A DNA stretch of 64,000 bases from Flavobacterium agri (GTDB lineage Bacteria > Bacteroidota > Bacteroidia > Flavobacteriales > Flavobacteriaceae), in contig NZ_JACBJI010000009.1 of NCBI RefSeq assembly GCF_013401995.1, forward strand, positions 62,001-126,000, read 5' to 3'. A model generated the notes under the pieces. The model saw only the letters and a program-made list of their open reading frames with translations, was not told the DNA's origin and did no database searches. Every line of letters begins with the position of its first letter. Position 1 is the stretch's first letter. The translations under genes and the position numbers were made by a program. This document shows positions 1 to 7,701 of this stretch, one piece after another.

Positions 1-48
1 ATCGCATACCGGGCCGCAGGTATGCCCGGGATAACTTTGCCTCAATAA
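1..48 (+). CDS. 3' end of an unidentified coding sequence
   Basis: The first reading frame is open from the window edge and stops with TAA at 46-48, giving about 15 C-terminal residues that end in GITLPQ. The stop lies 16 bases before the first metallothionein-like gene, which fits an upstream gene in the same transcript. Too little is present to name a family, and the frame could be open by chance. Confidence 0.35.
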   Translation: MAYRAAGMPGITLPQ

Positions 49-64
49 ATCGAAACAAAAACGT

Positions 65-193
65 ATGCAGGAATCATCATCAAAAAACAGCTGTGGAAAC
101 GCCAATTGCAGCTGTAATCAATGCGAGTGTATGAAAAACCCGGTTTTCCGGATGCTCTCGATCTTCAGGCGAAAGAATAACGTTAATAATTAA
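65..193 (+). CDS. Cys-rich metallothionein-like micro-protein (42 aa)
   Basis: A 42-residue protein runs from ATG 65 to TAA 191-193. Cysteines sit at 10, 15, 17, 20 and 22 (C-x4-C-x-C-x2-C-x-C, core CGNANCSCNQCEC) and are followed by a basic tail with RRK. Cysteine clusters with CxC pairs are the hallmark of metallothionein-type metal-binding peptides, so binding of Zn, Cu or Cd ions is the likely role; this is inference from composition. The next gene repeats exactly the same cysteine spacing four bases downstream, which supports both being real and co-transcribed. Alternative: a Cys-rich leader peptide. No transporter or regulator of metal homeostasis is visible in the few bases upstream. 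Confidence 0.6.
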   Translation: MQESSSKNSCGNANCSCNQCECMKNPVFRMLSIFRRKNNVNN

Positions 194-197
194 AAGT

Positions 198-290
198 ATG
201 GAAGCAAATCAAAACAAAGGGTGCAGCAATCCGAACTGCACATGTGAAAATTGTACCTGCGGTGACAACTGCACGTGTACGGGAAACTGA
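198..290 (+). CDS. Cys-rich metallothionein-like micro-protein (30 aa)
   Basis: A 30-residue protein from ATG 198 to TGA 288-290, with seven cysteines at 9, 14, 16, 19, 21, 25 and 27. The first five have the same spacing as the 42-residue neighbour (C-x4-C-x-C-x2-C-x-C) and a further CxC follows. Nearly a quarter of the residues are Cys and the rest are small or polar, typical of cytoplasmic metallothionein-like metal chelators. It starts four bases after the stop of its paralogue and is followed by a strong terminator at 322-342, so the pair ends a transcript. The ligand is unknown. Confidence 0.65.
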   Translation: MEANQNKGCSNPNCTCENCTCGDNCTCTGN

Positions 291-321
291 TTGTTCAACA
301 ATCCGATCATCAATCAAAATG

Positions 322-342
322 GAGGCTTCGGCCTCTTTTTTT
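322..342 (+). terminator. Intrinsic terminator after the metallothionein-like pair
   Basis: GAGGC (322-326), loop TTCG, GCCTC (331-335), then seven T. The UUCG tetraloop with a closing C-G pair is unusually stable. Confidence 0.85.
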
Positions 343-394
343 ATGCAGTGTCCATACGCAGAAAACGTTGGGCCAAAACAAAAAAGGATTTCGC

Positions 395-425
395 TTTGTA
401 TCTAGACAAAAGAAGATTATTTTTG
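395..425 (+). promoter_or_regulatory. Predicted promoter of pdhB
   Basis: TTTG at 395-398 and TATTTTTG at 418-425, separated by 19 bases, match the Bacteroidota primary sigma pattern (-33 TTTG, -7 TAnnTTTG). The box ends 23 bases before the pdhB start codon. Confidence 0.65.
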
Positions 426-448
426 CTGTTCTAAAATCAAAAACTCAA

Positions 449-1429
449 ATGAGAACAATCCAATTTCGCGAAGCCGTAGCCGAAGCCATGTCCGAGGAAA
501 TGCGCCGCGACGAGTCCGTATATCTGATGGGTGAGGAAGTAGCCGAATACAACGGTGCCTATAAAGCTTCTAAAGGAATGTTGGACGAATTCGGTCCGAA
601 GCGCGTCATCGACACGCCTATCGCCGAGCTTGGTTTTGCCGGAATCGCAGTAGGTTCGGCCATGAACGGCAACCGTCCGATCGTCGAGTTCATGACGTTC
701 AACTTCTCGCTTGTCGGAATCGACCAGATCATCAACAACGCGGCGAAAATGCGCCAGATGTCGGCCGGGCAATTCCCGATGCCGATGGTGTTCCGCGGCC
801 CGACGGCTTCTGCCGGACAATTGGGGGCGACGCACTCACAGGCGTTCGAGAACTGGTATGCGAACACTCCGGGATTGAAAGTGGTTGTTCCATCTACGCC
901 ATACGATGCGAAAGGACTTTTGAAATCGGCCATCCGCGACAACGATCCCGTGATTTTCATGGAATCGGAGCAGATGTACGGCGACAAAGGCGAAGTGCCG
1001 GAAGGCGAATACACGATTCCGCTGGGAGTTGCCGATATCAAACGCGAAGGAAAAGACGTAACCGTGGTTTCTTTCGGGAAAATCATCAAGGAAGCGCTTG
1101 CCGCCGGTGAGGAATTGGCAAAAGAAGGCATCGAGATCGAAGTGATCGACTTGCGTACGATCCGCCCTATGGATTACGACGCGATTCTTAATTCCGTAAA
1201 GAAAACAAACCGTTTGGTCGTGCTCGAGGAAGCTTGGCCGTTCGCTTCGGTAGCGTCCGAAATCACGTATATCGTACAGGAGCGCGCTTTCGATTACCTA
1301 GACGCGCCGATTCAGCGTATCACGACTGCCGACACGCCGGCGCCATATTCTCCGACCTTGCTCAAAGAATGGTTGCCGAACGCCCAGGATGTGATCAAAG
1401 CCGTGAAGAAAGTCACGTATAAGAAATAA
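449..1429 (+). CDS. pdhB: Pyruvate dehydrogenase E1 component subunit beta
   Basis: Beta subunit of the thiamine-diphosphate E1 of the pyruvate dehydrogenase complex, which decarboxylates pyruvate and passes the acetyl group to the E2 lipoyl domain. The 326-residue length is standard. It has the N-terminal pyrimidine-binding transketolase-like domain (start MRTIQFREAVAEAM, then MGEEVAEYNGAYK and DTPIAELGFAGIAVG) and the C-terminal transketolase domain (EVIDLRTIRPMD). The frame stays open upstream to 275, but that extension crosses the terminator at 322-342 and the promoter, so ATG 449 is chosen. The alpha subunit is not adjacent. A branched-chain 2-oxoacid dehydrogenase beta subunit is the close alternative. 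Confidence 0.95.
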   Translation: MRTIQFREAVAEAMSEEMRRDESVYLMGEEVAEYNGAYKASKGMLDEFGPKRVIDTPIAELGFAGIAVGSAMNGNRPIVEFMTFNFSLVGIDQIINNAAKMRQMSAGQFPMPMVFRGPTASAGQLGATHSQAFENWYANTPGLKVVVPSTPYDAKGLLKSAIRDNDPVIFMESEQMYGDKGEVPEGEYTIPLGVADIKREGKDVTVVSFGKIIKEALAAGEELAKEGIEIEVIDLRTIRPMDYDAILNSVKKTNRLVVLEEAWPFASVASEITYIVQERAFDYLDAPIQRITTADTPAPYSPTLLKEWLPNAQDVIKAVKKVTYKK

Positions 1430-1442
1430 ACGAAATAACCGT

Positions 1443-1450
1443 TATCTTTG
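1443..1450 (+). promoter_or_regulatory. Predicted -7 promoter box of the DUF5686 gene
   Basis: TATCTTTG at 1443-1450 is a perfect TAnnTTTG box. It sits directly before the hairpin that terminates pdhB, so a start site about 4-7 bases downstream would fall in the 5' arm of that hairpin. No clear -33 TTG was seen. Confidence 0.55.
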
Positions 1451-1480
1451 AACTTCACCTTTATGGTGAAGTTTTTTTTT
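1451..1480 (+). terminator. Intrinsic terminator of pdhB
   Basis: AACTTCACC (1451-1459), loop TTTAT, GGTGAAGTT (1465-1473) and a T run to 1480, a perfect 9-bp stem. The T run abuts the ATG (1481) of the next gene. Confidence 0.85.
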
Positions 1481-3985
1481 ATGAGCAACAAACATTCGGT
1501 TTTCAGCCTTTTCCTACTATTTTGCTTGACGACGGCGCTTGCCCAGACCAAAGTCAGCGGTATCGTTATAGACGACACTAAACTTCCCGTGCCGTATGCG
1601 AACGTACAATTCAAAGGAACGACACAATCTGCAGTTACGAACGAGGATGGGAAATTCTATATAGAATCGCCTAATACGTATAAGACTTTGGTCGTGTCTT
1701 TCATGGGATACAAAACCAAGGAAATCGAACTGACCAAAGCCGTGAACTACGATTTCACGATCACGCTCGTTCCCGAAAATCAGCTCAAGGAAGTCACGAT
1801 CTACACCGGAAAAACGTCCAAGAAAAACAATCCGGCTCTCGACATCTTGCGCAAGATTTGGGAAAGGAAGCGCAAGAACGGCCTTTATATGTTCGACCAA
1901 TATCAGATGGAGAAATATGAAAAGGTAGAATTCGACATGAATTCCATCGACAGCGCATTCATGAAGCGCAAGATCTGGAAAGGCATGGAGTTCATTTTCG
2001 AGCATGTCGATACGAGCGACGTTACCGGGAAAACCTATCTCCCGATTTTCATCAACGAACAACTTAGCGACGTTTACGGCGACAACGAACGCAACAAAAA
2101 GAAAGAAATCGTCAAGGCCAACAAAAATTCGGGCTTTACCGGAAACCAGCAAATACAGGCGTTCATCAAAGATTTGTACGCCGAATACAACATTTACGAC
2201 AACTACCTCACGTTTTTCGACAAGAGCTTCACGAGTCCGCTTTCGCGAACCGGAATCGACGTGTACAACTATGTGTTGCGCGACACGGCCGTGATCGACA
2301 ACAAAACGTGTTACAACATCGTGTTCTATCCGAGGCGCAAAAGCGAACTTACGTTCAAAGGCGATTTCTGGGTTGCCGATACGACGTTCGCGATCAAGTC
2401 GATCAACATGGCCGTGACCAAATCGGCGAACATCAACTGGGTCAAGGATATTTATATCGAACAGGAATTCGACGTCGTCAACGATTCGGTTTTCCTGCTC
2501 ACGAAAGATTACATGATGTCCGATTTCTCGTTCAGCAAAAAAGACGAGTCGAAAGGCGTGTACGGAAAGCGCACGACGTATTTCCGCAACCACAAATTCA
2601 ACCAAAAGAAAGCCGAAGATTTTTATAAAGCCGACGTCAATTTCCTCGACACGTCGATTTATCAGAAAGACGACGAATACTGGCGTACACATCGTTTCGA
2701 AGAGCTCAACAAAGACGAGGAAGGCGTGTATAAAATGCTCGATACGCTCAAGACCGTCAAGAAATTCAAGCGATTGTACAACACCGTCGAAGTGCTCGCG
2801 AGCGGCTATATCAATTACGGATGGTTCGATTACGGCCCGATTTATTCCACGGTGGGATACAATCAGGTCGAACGCGTGCGCATCAGGACGGGCGGTCGTA
2901 CCTATTTCGGCCCGAACGATCCGTGGCGACTCGAAGGCTACACCGCTTACGGTTTCGGAGACGACAAATTCAAGTTCGGCTTGTCCGGAAAATGGATGAT
3001 CGACAAAAAAAGCCGTGTCATCATCGCCGGAGGTTATCGTCGAGACGTCGAGCAGATCGGCGCCGATTTGACTGCTACGAACGATGTTTTGGGTCGAAGC
3101 AACGCATCCTCGTCGGTATTTTCGTCTGGCAGTAACGGCAAACTCACGAACATACAATTGGCGACCGCTTCTATAGAATTCGAGCCGATCAAGAACTTCC
3201 GTGTCAAATCGGGAATCAGTTACCGCACGTTGCGTTCGGCGAACAGCGCTGACGAATTTAGCCTCGACTACTACAAAGTACTGCCGACCGAATTCACGCC
3301 GGGCGTCGTCGAAAGCGAAGTCAAACAAGGCGAATTGCAATTCGAGATCGATTGGACGCCGAAACGCCAAACGATCGGTTACGGAGTCGAACGAGATGTG
3401 GTCGACAATCCGTACACGCGCTTTTTCTTCCGATTGAGTTCGGGTGTCAAAGGCATGTTCGGAAGCGATTTCGAATACCAGAAAGTGCAGTTGTTCTATC
3501 GTCAGCCGCTTATCATAGGTGCCATCGGGCGTTCGTATATCACCACCGAATTGGGCAAGACCTACGGCACCGTTCCGCTTGGGCTTATGAATATCGTTCC
3601 GGGTAACCAGACGTGGTGGCAAATCGAAAATACGTTCGGCAACCTCAATTTCTACGAGTTCGTCGCCGATGAATACGTGACCATGCATTGGGAACACAAT
3701 TTCCAGGGTAAACTTTTCGCTCGTGTACCGGCTTTGAGAAAACTCAACTGGCGGGAGATTGTCGGCATCCGTGCGGTTTACGGCGAAATCTCGGACGAGA
3801 ACCGCGCAATCAACGCGAGCGGACTCATTTATCGCGCTCCCGAAAACGTGTATTACGAATACGGATTCGGTATCGGCAATATCTTTAAGGTCTTCCGCCT
3901 CGACTTTTCGTGGAGAGGAAATTACCTCGATTTGCCTGATGCACGCCGATTCGCGATCAAAGGCTCGTTCGGGTTTTACTTCTAA
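1481..3985 (+). CDS. DUF5686 outer-membrane protein with carboxypeptidase-regulatory-like domain
   Basis: An 834-residue exported protein. A signal peptide (about residues 1-22, ending CLTTALAQ) is followed by a carboxypeptidase-regulatory-like beta-sandwich (VSGIVIDDTKLPVPYANVQF, about 23-110) and a long DUF5686 region whose aromatic-rich alternating C-terminus (ending KGSFGFYF) suggests an outer-membrane barrel. The combination is typical of Bacteroidota surface proteins; the function is unknown. ATG 1481 is chosen over the in-frame ATG at 1448 because the latter would translate through the terminator hairpin and precede the signal peptide. The acetyltransferase and glycosylase genes follow closely and may share its transcript. 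Confidence 0.85.
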   Translation: MSNKHSVFSLFLLFCLTTALAQTKVSGIVIDDTKLPVPYANVQFKGTTQSAVTNEDGKFYIESPNTYKTLVVSFMGYKTKEIELTKAVNYDFTITLVPENQLKEVTIYTGKTSKKNNPALDILRKIWERKRKNGLYMFDQYQMEKYEKVEFDMNSIDSAFMKRKIWKGMEFIFEHVDTSDVTGKTYLPIFINEQLSDVYGDNERNKKKEIVKANKNSGFTGNQQIQAFIKDLYAEYNIYDNYLTFFDKSFTSPLSRTGIDVYNYVLRDTAVIDNKTCYNIVFYPRRKSELTFKGDFWVADTTFAIKSINMAVTKSANINWVKDIYIEQEFDVVNDSVFLLTKDYMMSDFSFSKKDESKGVYGKRTTYFRNHKFNQKKAEDFYKADVNFLDTSIYQKDDEYWRTHRFEELNKDEEGVYKMLDTLKTVKKFKRLYNTVEVLASGYINYGWFDYGPIYSTVGYNQVERVRIRTGGRTYFGPNDPWRLEGYTAYGFGDDKFKFGLSGKWMIDKKSRVIIAGGYRRDVEQIGADLTATNDVLGRSNASSSVFSSGSNGKLTNIQLATASIEFEPIKNFRVKSGISYRTLRSANSADEFSLDYYKVLPTEFTPGVVESEVKQGELQFEIDWTPKRQTIGYGVERDVVDNPYTRFFFRLSSGVKGMFGSDFEYQKVQLFYRQPLIIGAIGRSYITTELGKTYGTVPLGLMNIVPGNQTWWQIENTFGNLNFYEFVADEYVTMHWEHNFQGKLFARVPALRKLNWREIVGIRAVYGEISDENRAINASGLIYRAPENVYYEYGFGIGNIFKVFRLDFSWRGNYLDLPDARRFAIKGSFGFYF

Positions 3986-3994
3986 GATTTTCGA

Positions 3995-4489
3995 ATGCAC
4001 GTCAGGCAAGCCACTCGCGATGAGGTCGCGACCATCCTTGAAATCATCGACCAGGCGAGAAGCATCATGCGCGAGAGCGGCAACATGACACAATGGAGTA
4101 ACGGTTATCCGTCTTCAGAAGTCATTTTAGGCGATATCATTTCCGATGAAGGTTTCGTTTGTGAGGTCGATGGGAAAATCGTCGGGTATTTCTGCTTCCA
4201 GCAAGGCCAAAATCCAGATTCGAATTACGACGTGATCGAAAACGGCAAATGGCTCAATGATGAACCTTACGGTGTCATCCACCGTCTCGCATCGGCCAGA
4301 ACCGTAAAAGGAATCGCGAATGCGGCCTTCGATTATGCTTTTTCTAAAATCGGCAACATCCGTGTCGACACGCATCACGAAAACGTCCCGATGCAAAACT
4401 TCCTTGTGAAAAGCGGATTCGAGTATTGCGGCGTGATTTACGTAAGCGACGGCACGCCCCGCGATGCATTCCAAAAAACACTAAAATGA
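3995..4489 (+). CDS. GNAT family N-acetyltransferase
   Basis: A 164-residue single-domain acetyltransferase. The N-terminus MHVRQATRDEVATILEIID is the usual beta1-alpha1 opening of the GNAT fold, and the C-terminal HENVPMQNFLVKSGFEYCG segment matches the conserved 'N..a..lY.k.GF...G' region that contacts acetyl-CoA. It uses acetyl-CoA to acylate an amine; the substrate cannot be read from sequence. It starts 9 bases after the DUF5686 stop, and its own stop overlaps the next start (ATGA, 4486-4489), so the two are translationally coupled. Confidence 0.8.
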   Translation: MHVRQATRDEVATILEIIDQARSIMRESGNMTQWSNGYPSSEVILGDIISDEGFVCEVDGKIVGYFCFQQGQNPDSNYDVIENGKWLNDEPYGVIHRLASARTVKGIANAAFDYAFSKIGNIRVDTHHENVPMQNFLVKSGFEYCGVIYVSDGTPRDAFQKTLK

Positions 4490-5079
4490 AAATAGGGCTT
4501 GATTTTTTGACTTCGGGCGATCCCGTACTCAAATCGGTAATCGAAACGTACGGAAATCCCGTCGTACAAGTGCGCGACCAAGGTTTTGCGGCCATGGTGC
4601 ACATCATTCTCGAGCAACAAGTTTCCATTTCATCCGCGAAAGCGACGTATCGCAAGATGGCGGAATATTTCGTCGACATAACGCCCGAAAAAATGCTTTC
4701 CGCTTCCGATGAGGAATTCCGTTCACTTGGCGTATCGCGTCAAAAAACCGCGTATATCAAAGACATGGCAAGCCGCGTGGTTTCGGGAATTTTGGATTTC
4801 GATTCGTTTAGGGGTAAATCGGTCGACGAGGTCACATCCGAACTGCTCGCGATAAAAGGCGTCGGGATGTGGACGGTCGAAGTTTATTTGATGTTCTGTC
4901 TTCAATCGCCCGACATCATCCCGTTCGGCGACATTGCCATCCGAAAAGCGTTTGAGGAATTGTACGGCATACACGAAGTCGAGAAAATGGACAAGCACGC
5001 CCAAAACTGGAAGCCGCACCGCACGCTCGCCTCGTTTATCCTTTGGCATCATTACCTCGCCAAGCGCAACAGGTTGTAA
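4486..5079 (+). CDS. DNA-3-methyladenine glycosylase II-like (AlkA/HhH-GPD family)
   Basis: A 197-residue base-excision-repair glycosylase that would cleave alkylated purines from DNA. The HhH-GPD core is clear: helix-hairpin-helix LLAIKGVGMWTVEVYL followed by the catalytic aspartate in PFGDIAIRKA. The N-terminal segment FAAMVHIILEQQVSISSA is the conserved helix before the HhH. It lacks the extra N-terminal AlkA domain, like other short bacterial members. ATG 4486 overlaps the previous stop (ATGA); the longer open frame from 4426 lies inside the acetyltransferase gene. Confidence 0.85.
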   Translation: MKIGLDFLTSGDPVLKSVIETYGNPVVQVRDQGFAAMVHIILEQQVSISSAKATYRKMAEYFVDITPEKMLSASDEEFRSLGVSRQKTAYIKDMASRVVSGILDFDSFRGKSVDEVTSELLAIKGVGMWTVEVYLMFCLQSPDIIPFGDIAIRKAFEELYGIHEVEKMDKHAQNWKPHRTLASFILWHHYLAKRNRL

Positions 5080-5149
5080 GCGAAAAACCTAAGCCTCGAT
5101 TTGTTTCTTATAAATTCCGGGCGCAACGCTCGTGTTGTTAAAAATTTCC

Positions 5150-5157
5150 TATTTTTG
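5150..5157 (+). promoter_or_regulatory. Predicted -7 promoter box of the pyrophosphatase gene
   Basis: TATTTTTG, a perfect TAnnTTTG box, 34 bases before the start codon. The only nearby TTG (5135-5137) is closer than the usual spacing. Confidence 0.5.
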
Positions 5158-5191
5158 CCTCCGTTAAAAAAGATATAAAACACTTTATTTT

Positions 5192-7603
5192 ATGAAAGAA
5201 TTTATAATTTATGTGCCGATTGCCATGGCTTTGTTGGGACTGCTTTTCATGTCGGCCAAAAGAGCATGGGTATTAAAGCAGGACGCCGGTGACGGGAAAA
5301 TGAAGGAGATTTCAGATTTCATTTACGAAGGCGCACTTGCCTTCCTTAAAGCCGAATACCGATTATTGGCATTTTTCGTTATCGGAGCAAGTATCGCGCT
5401 TGCCGGTATTTCTTTCATCGTACCGACGACACATATCCTGATTGTCGTAGCGTTTATTTTCGGCGCTATTTTCTCGGCTTTGGCTGGAAATATGGGTATG
5501 AAAATCGCCACCAAAACAAACGTCCGTACAACGCAAGCCGCGCGTACGAGTCTTCCGCAAGCCTTGAAAGTTTCTTTCGGAGGCGGAACCGTCATGGGAT
5601 TGGGCGTTGCAGGTCTTGCCGTTCTTGGTTTGACCGCATTCTTTATATTCTTCTTCCACTTCTTCATGGGCGGTACATGGTCGTCTACCGAAGACATGAC
5701 CATCGTGCTTGAAACACTTGCTGGATTCTCTCTCGGAGCCGAATCTATCGCATTGTTCGCGCGTGTCGGAGGTGGTATCTATACAAAAGCTGCCGACGTA
5801 GGTGCTGACCTTGTCGGTAAAGTCGAAGCCGGAATTCCGGAAGACGATCCGCGTAACCCAGCCACGATCGCCGACAACGTTGGTGATAACGTAGGTGACG
5901 TTGCCGGTATGGGCGCCGATTTGTTCGGTTCATACGTTGCGACGGTTTTGGCTGCGATGGTTCTCGGAAACTACGTCATCAAAGATATGGGCGGAGACAT
6001 CGTCAAGGAAGGTTTCGGCGGTATCGGACCGATTTTGCTTCCGATGACGATCGCAGGTTTCGGAATCCTTTTCTCGATCATCGGAACGATGCTAGTTAAA
6101 ATCAACGACAACAACGCAAAAGAAAAGCAAGTGCAAGGCGCTTTGAACATCGGAAACTGGGTTTCTATCGTACTGACTGCGATCTCTTGTTTCTTCCTTG
6201 TAAAATATATGCTGCCTGAAACGATGACGATGAACTTCTTTGGTGAAGGTTTGCACGACATCTCTTCAATGCGTGTTTTCTACGCTACTTTGGTAGGTTT
6301 GTTCGTAGGTGGAGCGATTTCATCGGTAACAGAATATTACACAGGTTTGGGGACGAAGCCGGTTTTGGCGATCGTACAAAAATCTTCAACCGGAGCAGGA
6401 ACCAACGTAATCGCAGGTTTGGCGACAGGTATGATTTCTACATTCCCGACCGTTTTGCTTTTCGGAGCTGCAATCTGGGGATCTTACGCTTTGGCAGGTT
6501 TCTACGGAGTTGCTTTGGCCGCGTCTGCGATGATGGCTACTACCGCCATGCAGTTGGCTATCGACGCGTTTGGACCGATTTCCGACAACGCCGGTGGTAT
6601 CGCCGAAATGAGCGAATTGCCTAAAGAAGTCCGTACAAGAACAGACATCTTGGATTCTGTCGGAAACACGACGGCCGCTACAGGAAAAGGTTTCGCGATC
6701 GCTTCTGCAGCCTTGACTTCATTGGCGCTTTTCGCCGCTTACGTTACGTTTACCGATATCGACGGAATCAACATTTTCAAAGCTCCGGTTTTGGCGATGC
6801 TTTTCATCGGAGGTATGATTCCGGTCGTTTTCTCTGCTTTGGCGATGAATTCGGTAGGAAAAGCTGCGATGGACATGGTGTACGAAGTACGTCGTCAGTT
6901 CAAGGAAATCCCGGGTATCATGGAAGGGACAGGAAAACCTGAATACGGCAAATGTGTCGAAATCTCTACAAAAGCCGCTTTGCGCGAAATGATGTTGCCG
7001 GGCGTTCTTACAATCGGTTTCCCGATCGCTATCGTATTGCTTGGCAAATTGGTTTACGCCGACAACAATCAACTGATCGCCGAAATGCTTGGTGGTTATA
7101 TGGCCGGAGTTACCGTTTCTGGAGTACTTTGGGCAGTTTTCCAAAATAACGCCGGCGGTGCTTGGGATAATGCGAAAAAATCGTTCGAAGCCGGTGTCAT
7201 GATCAACGGAGAAATGACGTACAAAGGTTCTGACGCGCACAAAGCTGCCGTAACGGGAGATACTGTCGGTGATCCATTTAAGGATACATCAGGTCCGTCG
7301 ATGAACATCCTGATCAAATTGACGTGTCTTGTAGGTCTTGTGATCGCTCCGATTTTGGGAGGGCACAGTGCTACCACGGAAACTGAAAAAGTAGAAGCGA
7401 TCGAAGTTGTAACAACTCCAGCTGCGGCTACCGAAGTAAAACGCGAAATTTCCGTAGAGAAAACCAAAGCCGATGACGGAACGGTAAAAGCTACCGTAAC
7501 CATCACAAAAGGCGAAAACGGCGAGTCGATTACAGACAAGCACGAATTCTCAGGAACAGAAGCCGAAGTTCAGGCCAAGATCGATTCGGTCAAAGCCAAC
7601 TAA
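5192..7603 (+). CDS. hppA: Membrane-bound ion-translocating pyrophosphatase
   Basis: An 803-residue polytopic protein that hydrolyses PPi and pumps H+ and/or Na+ across the inner membrane. The substrate-binding acidic signature is present (DVGADLVGKVEAGIPEDDPR, then ADNVGDNVGDVAGMGADLFG), as is a second acidic cluster near the C-terminus (GDTVGDPFKDTSGPSMNILIK). GNTTAATGKGFA carries Ala where K+-independent enzymes have Lys, so K+ stimulation is predicted. Ion specificity was not assigned. After the last membrane segment (about residue 725) there is a soluble tail of about 78 residues rich in Thr, Lys and Glu, absent from minimal family members. It is monocistronic, with its own promoter and a strong terminator. 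Confidence 0.95.
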   Translation: MKEFIIYVPIAMALLGLLFMSAKRAWVLKQDAGDGKMKEISDFIYEGALAFLKAEYRLLAFFVIGASIALAGISFIVPTTHILIVVAFIFGAIFSALAGNMGMKIATKTNVRTTQAARTSLPQALKVSFGGGTVMGLGVAGLAVLGLTAFFIFFFHFFMGGTWSSTEDMTIVLETLAGFSLGAESIALFARVGGGIYTKAADVGADLVGKVEAGIPEDDPRNPATIADNVGDNVGDVAGMGADLFGSYVATVLAAMVLGNYVIKDMGGDIVKEGFGGIGPILLPMTIAGFGILFSIIGTMLVKINDNNAKEKQVQGALNIGNWVSIVLTAISCFFLVKYMLPETMTMNFFGEGLHDISSMRVFYATLVGLFVGGAISSVTEYYTGLGTKPVLAIVQKSSTGAGTNVIAGLATGMISTFPTVLLFGAAIWGSYALAGFYGVALAASAMMATTAMQLAIDAFGPISDNAGGIAEMSELPKEVRTRTDILDSVGNTTAATGKGFAIASAALTSLALFAAYVTFTDIDGINIFKAPVLAMLFIGGMIPVVFSALAMNSVGKAAMDMVYEVRRQFKEIPGIMEGTGKPEYGKCVEISTKAALREMMLPGVLTIGFPIAIVLLGKLVYADNNQLIAEMLGGYMAGVTVSGVLWAVFQNNAGGAWDNAKKSFEAGVMINGEMTYKGSDAHKAAVTGDTVGDPFKDTSGPSMNILIKLTCLVGLVIAPILGGHSATTETEKVEAIEVVTTPAAATEVKREISVEKTKADDGTVKATVTITKGENGESITDKHEFSGTEAEVQAKIDSVKAN

Positions 7604-7622
7604 GCTTTCCTAAAATAATAAG

Positions 7623-7649
7623 AAGCCCTGCAATCGCGGGGCTTTTTTT
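7623..7649 (+). terminator. Intrinsic terminator of the pyrophosphatase gene
   Basis: AAGCCCTGC (7623-7631), loop AATC, GCGGGGCTT (7636-7644) with one G-T pair, then a T run. Confidence 0.9.
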
Positions 7650-7650
7650 A

Positions 7651-7682
7651 TTGCCGAAACTCGCTGCGGATGTTTAAATTTG
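7651..7682 (+). promoter_or_regulatory. Predicted promoter of the glycan-degradation operon
   Basis: TTG at 7651-7653 and TAAATTTG at 7675-7682 with 21 bases between them, ending 19 bases before the hexosaminidase start codon. Confidence 0.65.
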
Positions 7683-7701
7683 TAGAAACCGACAAGCTCC
7701 A

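Noticed and set aside
275..448. 58-codon N-terminal extension of pdhB
   Set aside because: It would read through a strong terminator and the promoter, and pdhB family proteins begin at MRTIQFREAV.
1517..4093. 858-codon open frame antisense to the DUF5686 gene
   Set aside because: It mirrors the codon structure of the opposite gene, shows no family motif or signal, and has no promoter; the plus-strand protein has clear domains.
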